The position numbers and the translations under genes are program-made. The notes below the pieces were generated by a model that made no database searches, had not been told where the DNA came from, and saw only the letters and a list, made by a program, of their open reading frames with translations. Below, in pieces: positions 47,601-59,737 of a stretch of DNA of 64,000 nucleotides. This stretch comes from Agelaius tricolor (taxonomy: Eukaryota > Chordata > Aves > Passeriformes > Icteridae): positions 19,891,516-19,955,515 of the forward strand of contig JALJCS010000015.1 in NCBI GenBank assembly GCA_023055355.1, read 5' to 3'. Position 1 is the stretch's first letter, and every line of letters begins with the position of its first letter.

Positions 47601-50600
47601 CTTCTGCAAACCAGGAAAAGAGCCAAGGGGAGGATAAAAAGAGAAAAAGCCAAAGGCTGAAGGTGGGAGGTTAATGCAGAGAGACTTCTGTGAAATCACA
47701 GAAATTTCCACATTTGAGCAAAAAATGTGGTGCTGCTCCTCTGGTCTGTTTATGGCTACTGGGAACACAAACCAGCAGTGGGACAGGAACCAGTAAAACC
47801 AGTTCATTGTCCAGAACATCCTGGGAATACACAACCCCATCCCCCTGAAAACCAGCTGGGTGCAGGTCTCACCCCAAAACTGCTGCCAGCTTGGATGGGG
47901 TCACCCAGCTGCTGGTGGGAAGAGTCTTTGTCCAAAAAGAGCAACACTGGAATGGGCACAGGGTGTGGAAATGTGGGACAAAGCTGGAGGACAGGTCAAT
48001 GCTCTCCCTTTGTCACTGAAAATGGGAATTTTTGTGCTTTTTTGAATTAAAAAAAAAAAAAAAAAAAGAAGAAAAAAGACAATTTCTTGCTGTATCCCTG
48101 CTAAAAGCACAGAGTGACCTGGAATAACTGAAAGGAAAATGGAGCAAGCTGCAAACTGCAGGTGGGAGCTGAGGAAGGGACAGGAAAGGAGCTTGCACAT
48201 TCTTAAGGACTTAACAGAGAGCCTGGAACTTCCCAAAGGAGATTAACAAAACCCATGCTGGAGGAGCCAGGCAGAATCCCAGTCCAGAATCCCAGGACAG
48301 GCAGGAATGGGCACTTGGGACAAAGTGGGAGCCAGGATCTGCTGTGGATCCTGAGGATCCCACTCTGATCCTGTCTGGTTTGAGGGCTGGCTGCTCAGAC
48401 AGGGAGAAAAGTCTTTGCTTACAGGTGTCCCTGTCCAGGAACTGCTTTTGATCTCCTTGCCAGGTGGATCAGCAGGAAAATAAATCCCATGGAATTCTCT
48501 GCCCTGCAAGGGCTGCACAGCCACAGCCACCTGAAACTTCAAAGGAAGGAAAACAACTCCTGGGACACAGGAGGGGAAGGGGGGTTTTATTGTAACAGGC
48601 CAGGAATCCCTTCGAGGTTACACAGAAGCCAAGGGAAATCTCATGGATTTCCACCTGAGGAAGCAGGGCACAAAGTGGCCCAGCCTCCCCAAAAAGGCCA
48701 AAAGAACAGCACATTCTGAAGATGTAAATTGAGATTCTATCTGCAAACAAAGCCCAGTTGTAAAGATCTTCATGGTAAAATGTTAACCAGCTCAAAGAGA
48801 TTTATCCTGATTTATCCTTTTCCTCCTGAGAGAGAATCAGGTCCAGCAGAGCAGGCTGGGGAGCTGGGCAGAGGGAGGAGGTGTGTTTTCTGATAAGCCT
48901 CAAACAATGTCCCTGTTGAGTGTCTGCACTGAGCTGGAAGAAAATAAAACCTCTGACAAAGCAAGAAATTCTGCAAAGACAGCACTGGCTCCCAGAGCTG
49001 AGACAGGAATTAGAGACCCACGAGCAGACACAGACTCACCCCTGTGCAGGGACACCATTCCCTGGAGAATTTATCCCCTTTCAGAAACAAGGACATAACT
49101 GTTCCCCAAGACACACTTATTCCCACAAAACTTGCACAAAAAAGCCACACTTTGGTTTAGCTGTGAGTTAATCAGGTTTGGAACAAACTCAAATGGGTTT
49201 GGAACAAACCATCTCCCTGCTCTGAGAGGATTTTATGGGTGCATGAAGCAAACCAGCAGAAGCACCAGAAAATCTGCTTTATCTTCCCATTTTTGTCTCC
49301 TTTTCCAGGTGCCAGAGCCAGCTGAGAGCTCCAATCTCTGCTCCTCGTGGGCTCTGTGTCCCTGGGTGACCCAGAGCTGGCCTGAGCCACTGCACACCTG
49401 GAACAGGATGAAGGGAAATGTGCAGGGAGAGTTTGTGGAAGGATTAAGATGACTGGGAGAGGTTTGCACATGCAGATAATTCTCTGTGAGCAAAATGTTA
49501 CAAAGAGATTTGCCAGTGCAGCAGCACCAACATTTTCACTCCCAAAAGGAGAAATCACTGTCTCTGTGTAAGTGGGAAGGACTTTAAGTGGTTTCAGGAG
49601 CATGAAATCAAGCCTGGCAGTGATAACAGAAAATCCCACAAATAAAGCACAAAACCCCAGCCTTTGGCAAAGCTGGGAACATCCCCCAAGCAGCTGAGAG
49701 AACGGGGAGGTTTGTAAAGCTCTGGAACACCTGGGGCTGGACTCCTGGGCTTTGCCACTGATCCTGCTGTGCCCAAAAGGAGCCAAGGAGCAGCACTCAC
49801 CCTTTGCCAGCTGCACGAAGCCCAGGATGATGATGAGAGCCAGCGCCAGCAGCTTGGCCGCAGCAAAGGCGTCCTGCACACGGGTGGCAGCTTTGACACT
49901 GTAGCAGTTCACAGCTGTCAGCAGCACTGAGGGGACAAAAGGGACAAGGTCAGCACTCAGGGAGACATGCCAAATGCACCAGAAATCACAAGGAATCTTT
50001 AGGTGGGATACATGGAAGGAATTCCTCCCTGTGAGGGTGGGGAGGCCCTGGGTGCCCAGAGCAGCTGTGGCTGCCCCTGGATCCCTGGCAGTGCCCAAGG
50101 CCAGCTTGGATGGGACCTGGAGCAGCCTGGGACAGTGGAAGGTGTCCCTGCCATGGCAGGGGGTGGAATGAGATGTTCTCCAAGGTCCTTCCAACCCAAA
50201 CCATTCAGTGATTTCCTTTTGCTAGAACAACCAACCAGAGGAGAAACTCACTGAGAGCTCTGCAGCCTCACACTTCTCAATTGCACCCTTATGTTGGCAA
50301 TAAGTGTTTTGAATAATGCCTGTGGTCCTTGGGACATGGAATGGGATTGCTCCACTGGAAAACACTCCTGAGGGCTTAGTATTTGTTTGCTGAGAAGCTC
50401 CTGCTGCCCACAAGTTGCCCTGTGGTTAATGCAACTACTGGGCTTTACTTCCAACCTTTCCTTGCCACATTCCCCCCCAGCTCCTCTGCATCCCACTCCT
50501 GCCAGTGTGACATTCCTGCCAGGCAGGGCACAGCCTGAACCAGGCCTTGATCAAAGCCTGAGCTTCACCTGCTGCAGCAAAGCTCTGCTGCCCTCACAAA

Positions 50601-53600
50601 TCATTGACTATTTTGGTGCCCTGCTCCCTCCCCAGAGCCTGCTGCTTGTTATAGACACAGCAAATGTCACACTGAGGGTGGCAGTGCCCACGTGCTGGAT
50701 GCCCTCCCTCCAGCCCAGTGACCCCTCACTGTCCCCAGGCGAGCCCCAGCCTGAGCTCTCACCAGCAGCTCAGGGAGGAGCAGATCCCAAACCTCCTCCT
50801 GGAGCTGGAGGCTTTTCCCTGCAGGATCCTTTCCCACCTCCCTCTGCCCCTGTGCAAAAGCTCCTTCCCAGAGCCTGCAGCTCCTCTTCACAGGAGCTCT
50901 TGAGCAGAGCCAAGCAGCTGCTTCCCAAAACATCCCAGTGCCTCTCCTGAGGGTGGGAGCTGGAGCTGGAGCCCAGAGCTGATCTCAGAGTGGGTGGGCT
51001 TGGAAGGATCTCACAGACCCATTCCCACCCCTGCCAAGGGCAGGGACACCTTCCACCATCCCAGGGTGCTCAAAGCCCCGTTCAAGCTGGCCTTGGGCAC
51101 TGCCAGGGATCCAGGGGCAGCTTGTGCCAGTGTCCCAGGATCCAGGGGCAGCCTGTGCCAGTGTCCCAGGATCCAATGGCTTCCAGGATCACTGGCTCCT
51201 TCCCCCACTCTCCCAGCTCCAGGATCTGCTGCCATTCCAACACAGGAGCAGCTCAAGTGTGGAGAAGTGAGAGCTGTGTGTGTCAGGAAGGAAAGCACGG
51301 GATCCAAGCCATCCCACAGGGGTGACAGCCAGCAGCAAACAGGGACTGGAGATGGATTTTTGTCCCGTGCCCTTGGAGCCCCTTTGGGAGTGTGGCTGAG
51401 GCTGAAATGACCCTGAGCTGTTGCTGGGGAAGCAGAGCCATGCTGGGGACACAGGGCAGCACGAGCTGGGCTCTGGCCAGGAGCAGGGGTGAGTGACTGT
51501 GGTGACAGATGTGCCACACCACTGTCCCTGTGCCAGGCCCCTCCAGGAGATACAGGACAGGGACAGGTCTGGACAGTTCCCAGCCCCTGGAGCAGCCCTG
51601 TCCTGTGGGGTCACAACTCTGTCCCCACAGAGGGACACTGGGACACATCTGCCTCAGGGGACAGGGCAAAGGGACACAGTCAGACAGCAGCAAGGAGGAC
51701 ACACAGCTTAACCAAGTGACCTTCAAGTGCTACCGGGGACAAGGAAACACAGGGAATGTCTCCCAGCAAAACTCCCAAGCCAGGCAGTGAAAGCACCTCC
51801 AGTGAGTCCTCAGGGCAGCAGGCTCTGGAGCAGGATTCCCTTTGACCAGTGATTATGCTAAAAATAAATCTGCCCTTGTTTACTGAGGGATATTTAGAGG
51901 ATGAGCTCACCCATCTAGGACCACACTGCTGCTGCTGCTGTCGTGGTGAGGACAGCCCTGAGAGGTGTGACAGTGACAGTCCCTGCCCCATTTAGGCATT
52001 CTGTGTCAGTGACAATAAATGCTTCACCCCCACTTCAACACTGATTTTTAGGGGCTGTTTGCCCTGCTCTGGCTCTGTACAGAGTCCCCTGGAGGGTGGT
52101 GGTGAAAATGATAGGCAAAAGTTTCCTACACAGTCCAAGTGTGTAGGAAACCCTACACATGTTCAGCCCCAAAGCCCCGTTGGTGCCAGATAAACAGACT
52201 CCCTAAAAAAAGAGAAACCAGTTTGGGATCAGAGAGTAAACAGGGCTGGAAGGTTCTGCTGTGGTCATCAGTCAGAGCCCTGCCAGTCACATTTCCTCAG
52301 CTTTGCTTTTCCTCCTTTACAATAATATTTGTCTTTCCTAAAGGAGCACAGTAGAGTTTCTCCACTGAATCCCCCAGTCTCACCCATCAGGAAGAATCCA
52401 ACAGACAACAAACAGGATGAAAGCTTTTCCATAAAACTCCAGGACAAATTCCAGTGGCTGCTGAGCTTCTCAGGAGGCTGGGATTTCTTAGGGCAGCAAG
52501 TTTGATTGCTTTGATTCCAGATGCTGCCCTGGCAGGCAGGGGCTGTGGGATCCTCCTGGCAGCGCTCCCTCACCTCGGCTGAATCACTCCAGGAAAAACA
52601 CAGCAAAGCTGCACAGCTCCACCACAAACCAGGGCACTGACACACAGAGCAGGCTGTGCTGCCCTAATTCCTGCAGTGTTTTCCTAAGGCTCCAGCCCCT
52701 GTCAGCCAGCAGCAGGGCAGAGCTTTGGAGTGACCCATCAGGGCTGTGCTGGGAAATCATTCGAGGAACGAGGATTTCAGCCTGACCTGATGTGCCACAG
52801 CCTGGCTGAGCCAGCAGCCCCTCTCCAAAGCTTTACATAATTGGGATAATAAGTGTTAGAAAGCTGAAGGGATGGCAGATGGACAGGGGGTGACTTTTCA
52901 GAGAATTCCAGACTGGTTTGGGTTGGGAGGAACATTAAAGCTCCTCTTGTTCCAATCCCATGGGCAAGGACAATTTCCACTGTCCCAGGTGGCTCCAAGT
53001 CCATTCCAGCCTGGCCTTGGGCACTGCCAGGGATGCAGGGGCACCACAGCTGCTCTGGGCACCCTGTGCCAGGGCCTGCCCACCCTCCCAATAACAAAAG
53101 TTTCCCCTACACCTAATCTAGCTCAGGTGATTAATTACTCATGACTCCGGTAGGAGAGATCCTGGTTTTTTCTCTCCAGGTGCTGTTCATCCCTTCACCC
53201 TCCAGGGACTGCTCCAGCCCAGCCTCATTCCAAGGCAACTCAAACCACAGAGGGAAATCTGAGTTTCTAAATACACCAGCAGGTCTGGCTTCAGTATTTC
53301 CTCTGTCCTGCAGTCCCTGCTGGCTTCAGGCACCTCACTGAACCTGCTCCACTGGCACTCACCTGCACAGCCAGGGAATTCCCCACTCCTGATAGGAACA
53401 AGGACAAACTGATTAATGTGACACCAGACCCAGGACTTTACCCACAATTCTCATTTTATGGCTGTTTGCCTCTGAAGTTGCCTCCCAAGCTCTCTCCCAG
53501 ACACAACTCCTAGAGGACAACAGGAAAAACTGCAGACAGATAAATGGATCAATCCCTCCTAGAACACATCCATGGAACCACAGCTCCTGTGTCTGGGGAA

Positions 53601-56600
53601 AGGCAGGATGGGGAGAGTGAGGCTGTGCCCAGAGCAAACAGTGGGAATGGAGCAGACACGGCTGAACCTGGGCTGCCACTTCTGATGCAAGAGCCTTGGC
53701 AGCACTGCTGTCCACAGGCACAGCTGCAGCTCTCCCAGGACAAGGGACAGGGACAAGGATCCTACTCCCACATGGAACTGCCTGGGGGTGTCAGAGCTTG
53801 CTCAGCCCAAGATCTTCCTCAGCAGCTTTGCAGGTGAAATCTCTGGAATGAGCACAGGAATGAATTCCCAAGGTACTGGCACAGCTGCCTGTGGGGTCAC
53901 ACACACTTGCACAATGGCCCTTTTGTCCCTAATTTCACCTCCTGGGCCCAACCTGTGGCACTGGCAGTGAGATTCCACCTACACCTCTGGAATATGGGTA
54001 AATGTGTGGAAATAGCTGCCTTTAAGAGACTAAACTCTTTAACTTGCTCTTAATTCCCATGGGATTCCTGTTTGTGGTATCACAGGACCCAGTGATAACA
54101 CACAGCAGGTTGGGAAGCTGTGGAAAATAAAGGGAAATTGAAGGGAAAATGAAGAGAAATCCCTTCCATCAGCTGCCCTGCCAGGAAAACAAGGCCTGGG
54201 AACTGCTCTGTCATGCATGACTCTGTCTGTAAGCCACATTTCCAAAGTGCCTGGCCCCTGCCACTGTAAGATGATGCTCCCATTTACCATCTGCCACTGG
54301 GTGATGTTGACTTTCCCTCACAATTACTCCCAGAACATTCCTTACCCCATCCCACAGCAAAGGCTGCTCCTTTCCCTCCACATGAAGTGCAGATCACAGT
54401 TAATCCACACAGGACAAAGCAAAAATTAAGTTCTACTGAGCAGAGTGGATGAAATCCATGGGAAAATCAAGCCACCGAGGCAAAAACACCCCACCAATTT
54501 TATATTCCAGCAGCTGGGATGTTACAGTGTCTCCCAAAAATCTGTGGTGACTCTTTTCAACTGCACATGCCAACATGGGACAGGCAAGGTCACGAGCAGA
54601 AAATGATTCAGGATATTTCAACTTGGCAGGTATTGACTAAAGACTTTTGTGTGCCCTGCAAGGTGGGGAAGGGAAAAAGCAGAGGGAAAAACTTTGCAGA
54701 TATTTCTGCAAGGACAAATCCCTGGAGAAACGTAACACCCAGGGCAGTCAGTCCTGGAAAGGGAAAGGCCTGGGGGCACATGAGGCTGTTGGAAAGCTCC
54801 TGGCCTCAGAGTGAATGTGTCCATATTAAAATCTCCTTATAATAATCAACATCCCTGGCAATGCTTCCCAGTTCCCTTTTTATTCCTCTTTCCAAAACAG
54901 CAATCAGGGAATGGACACATCAACAAGGAGAAGGCAAACTTGCCCTACCAGGGGGTTTAAAAAAGGGGTCATCTCCAAACCCACACTGAGGCCAGGAACT
55001 CTGGATGTCCCAGCAAACAACCCCAGGCAGCCTGACCAGGTCACCACCCCTATCCCATAATAAGAGTAGGACACAGGAAAACCCCAAAGAATTCCTGAGT
55101 GTTGGGAGAGGTGGCTCCTACCTAGAGGCAGGAGCTGCTATTTTGGCTCCTTAGGAAGAAGGCTGTGATTTACTGCCAAGGTTTCCAAAGGACATGACAC
55201 AGCAATTCCACCAACAGGACATTTTACCTCAGGAAAACAAACAAAATACAGGGAGAAAGAGCTTTTCTATATCTTTTCTCCCTATTTCTCCCATTCCCAT
55301 CAAATTAACCTCCATGCTCACCTCACAGAAGCATCTTCCCAACAGGGAGCAGCACCTGCCACTGTTTTGTGTGCACAGAATTCAGCTCTGCATCCTGACT
55401 GGAAAACCTGAATTTCCCATCCCTTGTACTGGATCTGTGGCCACATCTGGCCCTGGGACTATGGAACTCTTGGAATACTTAAAACAAATGATGCTGCTTT
55501 AAATGAGGCTGACCCTGGAGGGGTTTTCCAAAAACCTTCCCAATTTGTTCATGCCAGAGCAGAAAGACTCAGAATGATCTCAGTGATACCATAAATGATT
55601 CAAACACAGTAACAATTATTGGGGTAATTGTTGTGAGAGCCAGGAGAGGGGAGCTGGAATTGCAGTGGCTGCTCCCTGTGTGTTTCAAGAGCCCTCCAAG
55701 CTCTCATTGATTTCTGGAGAGCCCTGTGAGTGTCAGAGCCTGTTTCCATTAATGCTGCTCTAATTAAACACAGATTAAAAAAGCAACCTCAGCCCTGCAG
55801 CCTCTGCCATCCAGCAGGGGCTCCACAGACCCTTTCCTTCCACTCCACTCCACCAAGGGCAATTTGCTGATGGAGCTTTAGTCCCTTAATCCACCTTTCT
55901 GGAGGAGGGAAAAGAAATCTTCAAAGCTTCACACCCAGCTTGTCCTGGCTGATTAATGAAAAGCAGCAATGCTGCAGAAGGAACCCATCTCAGGCAGACA
56001 GGCCCTGGGTGTGTTTGGTGTTTGCTTTTCACCAGTTAATTCCTGGTGAGGTGAAAATCCACACACCTGTAAAAGAGCTGAGCCTGGCAGCAAAACCTTG
56101 ATGTCAAATAAAGACATTCCTGCTTCCCACGGGATCTGGGGTTTCTGGGTGCAATGCTGACACTGGATATTCCCTCCTGGACAGCTTGGCAGCCACCCCT
56201 GCTTGGACTCCTTCTCTCAGGAGTGTCAGCACTTCCACAGGACAAGGGCTCTCAGACCTGCCTCCTGCTCATCCTTCCACTCTCTGGCTGCTCTAAACAG
56301 AAGAGACAAATGAGGAGTTTATCAGCATTCCTGGAATCCCAGCCCTGCAGGGGAAATGCCCAAGAGCAGAGCTCAGAAGCAGGGAGGGAAGTTTAGATAA
56401 ATTCTGAGGAAGATTAAAATTCCCTGGCTTTGATATTGCTGTGCTGGGACAATTAGTGCCAGATTTCCATATCTAATTAACAAGCGAGACACGAATTCAG
56501 AAGCAAACTGTCAAACTGCTGATCTAACACTGAGGAGCAAGAACAAAATTAAAACAACAGAATATCCTGAGCTGGAAAGTATTCACAAGGATGAATTATC

Positions 56601-59600
56601 GAGTCCAATCCCAGTTTTCCACTGTGGAGCAGATTTTCTTGTCAGGAAATCAGGCAATTCTAGAAGCTGTATGTGGCTCTCAGGGTGTGAGGATGTGTGG
56701 GATGAACAGCTCAGGCACTTGTGGAACACCAAGATCCAGCTCAGGGCTGGCAGCAGCTTCATTCCTGTCTCCCTGATGCACAGGGAATGAATTTACTGCA
56801 CCAGACCTGGGCAGGTGCCTCTGTGCAAGCAGGAAATCTGCAAATCAACAGTGGGAAATGAGGAACAGCCCCAGCATCTTTAATAATTCAGTTTAACACC
56901 TTCCATCCCTGAGCCCTCTCTGGAAAACACCGGGTGTACTGGTGATTTTTACTGATTTTTGTTAGGATTTATTAACTTGAAGTGTTCACACAAGTGGCAG
57001 CAGGATGGAAAGAAAACCTGAGCCCCTCACAGCTGAGACAGAGCACAGGATCCAAGGTTTAATTCTTTGCCGTGTCCAATATTGACATTGTAATGTAGAT
57101 CATCAGGGATGCAAATTCAGCACCTAATAACTGTCCCCCCACCCACTACAGAAGAGGTAAAACTGGTTTAGATGAGCTCAGAAGTGAGAGAATTCAAATT
57201 ATTCCTGGGTTTGCACACAAATGCACAAACTGTTTCCCGAACTTCCAATTTTTGTACACCAAACGTGGATGGATTTTGTGTTATGAGTTTTAAAGTATCA
57301 ACCATCCAATCTCCCAGCTAAAAGAGATGCTGGAGTTTCTGAATCACCCAAGTAACCTGCAGCCTGCAAAGTCTTCAGCCAAATGTGGGGAACATGAAAT
57401 GAGGCTAAAGATGAACAGCCTGACCCCTCCTGCTCCAGGAAGATTTCCCTGGAGTGGATTCCCAGCTTTTATTTGTGGCAACCACCACAGGCACTCCCGG
57501 TGCCCATGAAAGAAGCCCTGCATACCAGCTGTGTGTAGATTACAACCTCCAGGGCAGAAAATACCTGCTTGTAGGGAAATTCTCCTTACCACCCACCTTG
57601 TTTTCCTCAGCACCTTCCAGGGGAACAAAATTCTCTCTTCCAACCATTTTTTTCCTTTCACTCAAGCCTGTGATTTAGATTCTCTTAATGCATTAATTCA
57701 CTCTCTGAAGTTCAGGGTGGCAAATTCTGAACAGCACATGATTTATTCAACCCTTCAGCAGCAGCAAAGTGGAAACAAATAACTTTAGTTATTCCTCCTC
57801 TTACTACAAACTGTGCAGCCAAGTGCATTTTGTGTGGAGATACAAACCCTGCAAGGAATAGAGCTGGGACTGTTCTGCAAGGCTGGATTTTGGCTACTGT
57901 ACCCCAGCCCCAGGTCCCAAACTCCTCTGCTGCTTCCCAAGCTGCTCTCCCCCATTTTGAGGTAACTCATTCATGTATGTGCTACAGCCTATGCACAAAT
58001 AGGTCATTTTTTTTTCTACTCTAGAGCTTTTGAAAAGTCTAAAGAAGTCTCTCTCTGTGCAGTTTCTGTTTGAACAAAGCTGTTTGTGAGTCCCCACAAG
58101 TGTTGTGTGGCTGCCTGAGCCCCTGGAGCAGATTTATTTCGTTTATTGTTCCTGGGTCACGGTGTGGTTTTGGCACCAGGGAGATGAAAAGCTGATTCCA
58201 AAACTCAAAGTTCCAAAAATCAAAGTTCCAAAAATCAAAGTTCCCAAAAGCTGCCCTGCTGAAGGCGCTGCAGGATGAACAAACCTCTTGGAGCAAAGGA
58301 GACAACCCCAAACTTAACCCAAAGCATAAACAAACCAAGAGCCAGCAGTGCAAGGGGGAGCAGAGCTTAAAGGAGAAACACATGGGGATGATGCAGATTT
58401 GGAGAACTCCAAACCTTTCCCTTGGCAGTTCAGGATAGAGGTTCAGGAACAAATTCTGCCCCAGGCAAATCCTAATTGTTACCAAAGGAAGGCTGGAGAC
58501 TTTTCTTGGAGGAGCATAAACAGGAATGAGAGCTGGCTCCAAGGAGTTTGGTGCTGCAAATCCTCACCAGTGAACAGATCCCAACGTGGACAGGTCTGTT
58601 CAACCCTGCCCTGGGCTTTGAGCAATAGAATGGGAACAGAGACCCCTTTTGGGAATGATCCTGAAGATGAAAAGTCACTTTGGGTTAGAAACATGTCCCC
58701 AAAGGCTTTGCCAGCTCCATCTGTGCTTGCACAGCAAAACTTTGCCGTAAGGCAGCAAGAAAACCTTAAATTCTATCCTAATTCCTTGGTTTTTCAGCAA
58801 GGAACACAAGTAGCACGTGCATTCCTGCCCCTCTCCTGAGGAACCCACAGCGCAGAGCAGCAGCAAAGCTCGAAAATCAGATTTCCAAAAGGCAGCACAC
58901 CCATCAGCAGGACTATTCCCTGACCAGTTTACAGCTCTCTTTGTTAAATGAGTACATTTCCCTAAGAAACACTCTTCACGCTGTAAAGAATTTGGATGGA
59001 AATCCACATGCCTGCCCAGGTACCTTTATATTCCTAAAAATCAGCTGGGGACTGAGCAGTTTCAGTCTTGCCTGAAGAAAGCACGGCCCAGTGCCATGCC
59101 TGTTATCAATCCTATAATTAACCATATCATTTACCTCCCACAGCCGGGTCAGGCTGGCTCTGAGACATTTCCAGACAATCTATCTTCCCATAACGACCAT
59201 GTGCTGCAGCTTTGGGATGCCTGAGATCCTCGGGGGGGGAAGGAATCTCACACAATTCTAGAAAAGGGCAGCACCAACGAGCAGCTTCCCTCTCATCATT
59301 TAAAATGCAAAAAGGTAGAGATCACCTGGCTGTGAATTTGTCCAGTGGAGAAATGATTTATAAAGCCCTCACAAAAATTTTATCTTCTCCCAATAAACAT
59401 CTCTAGAAAGAGATTAAATTCCAGTGGAGCAGAACAGACTGAATGGGAAATGAGGAGGGAAGAGGCAGGGCATGGTCCTGTATTTAAAAGATTTGGGAAT
59501 TTGGATGGGGTGACTTTGCAGTCAGCAGAGGAACAGAAAAAATGATTTGAGTGGCAAAACTGCAGATCCCAAAAGAGCAGAGAGGTGACAAAAAGTGCAT

Positions 59601-59704
59601 TGGGAGAGATCTGAGTGCCCGGGCAGGGCTCTGTGTGCCCAGGCTGGCACCAGGCTCCTGACTTCACCCCACCGCGACCGAACATCCCTGCAAGGCATCG
59701 CCCC

Positions 59705-59737
<33 letters not shown>

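Larger units (their letters stand above)
42399..49800 (-). other. SLC7A5 intron 2
   Basis: A 7.4-kb GT-AG intron. It contains a CpG-rich patch (44380-44790), CR1 fragments (45382-45535 and 45928-46038), an A-rich low-complexity stretch (46040-46165), an extremely AT-rich block (47020-47285), a short A20 run near 48050 and a two-copy 22-bp repeat near 44907-44950. No additional exon is recognised. Confidence 0.75.
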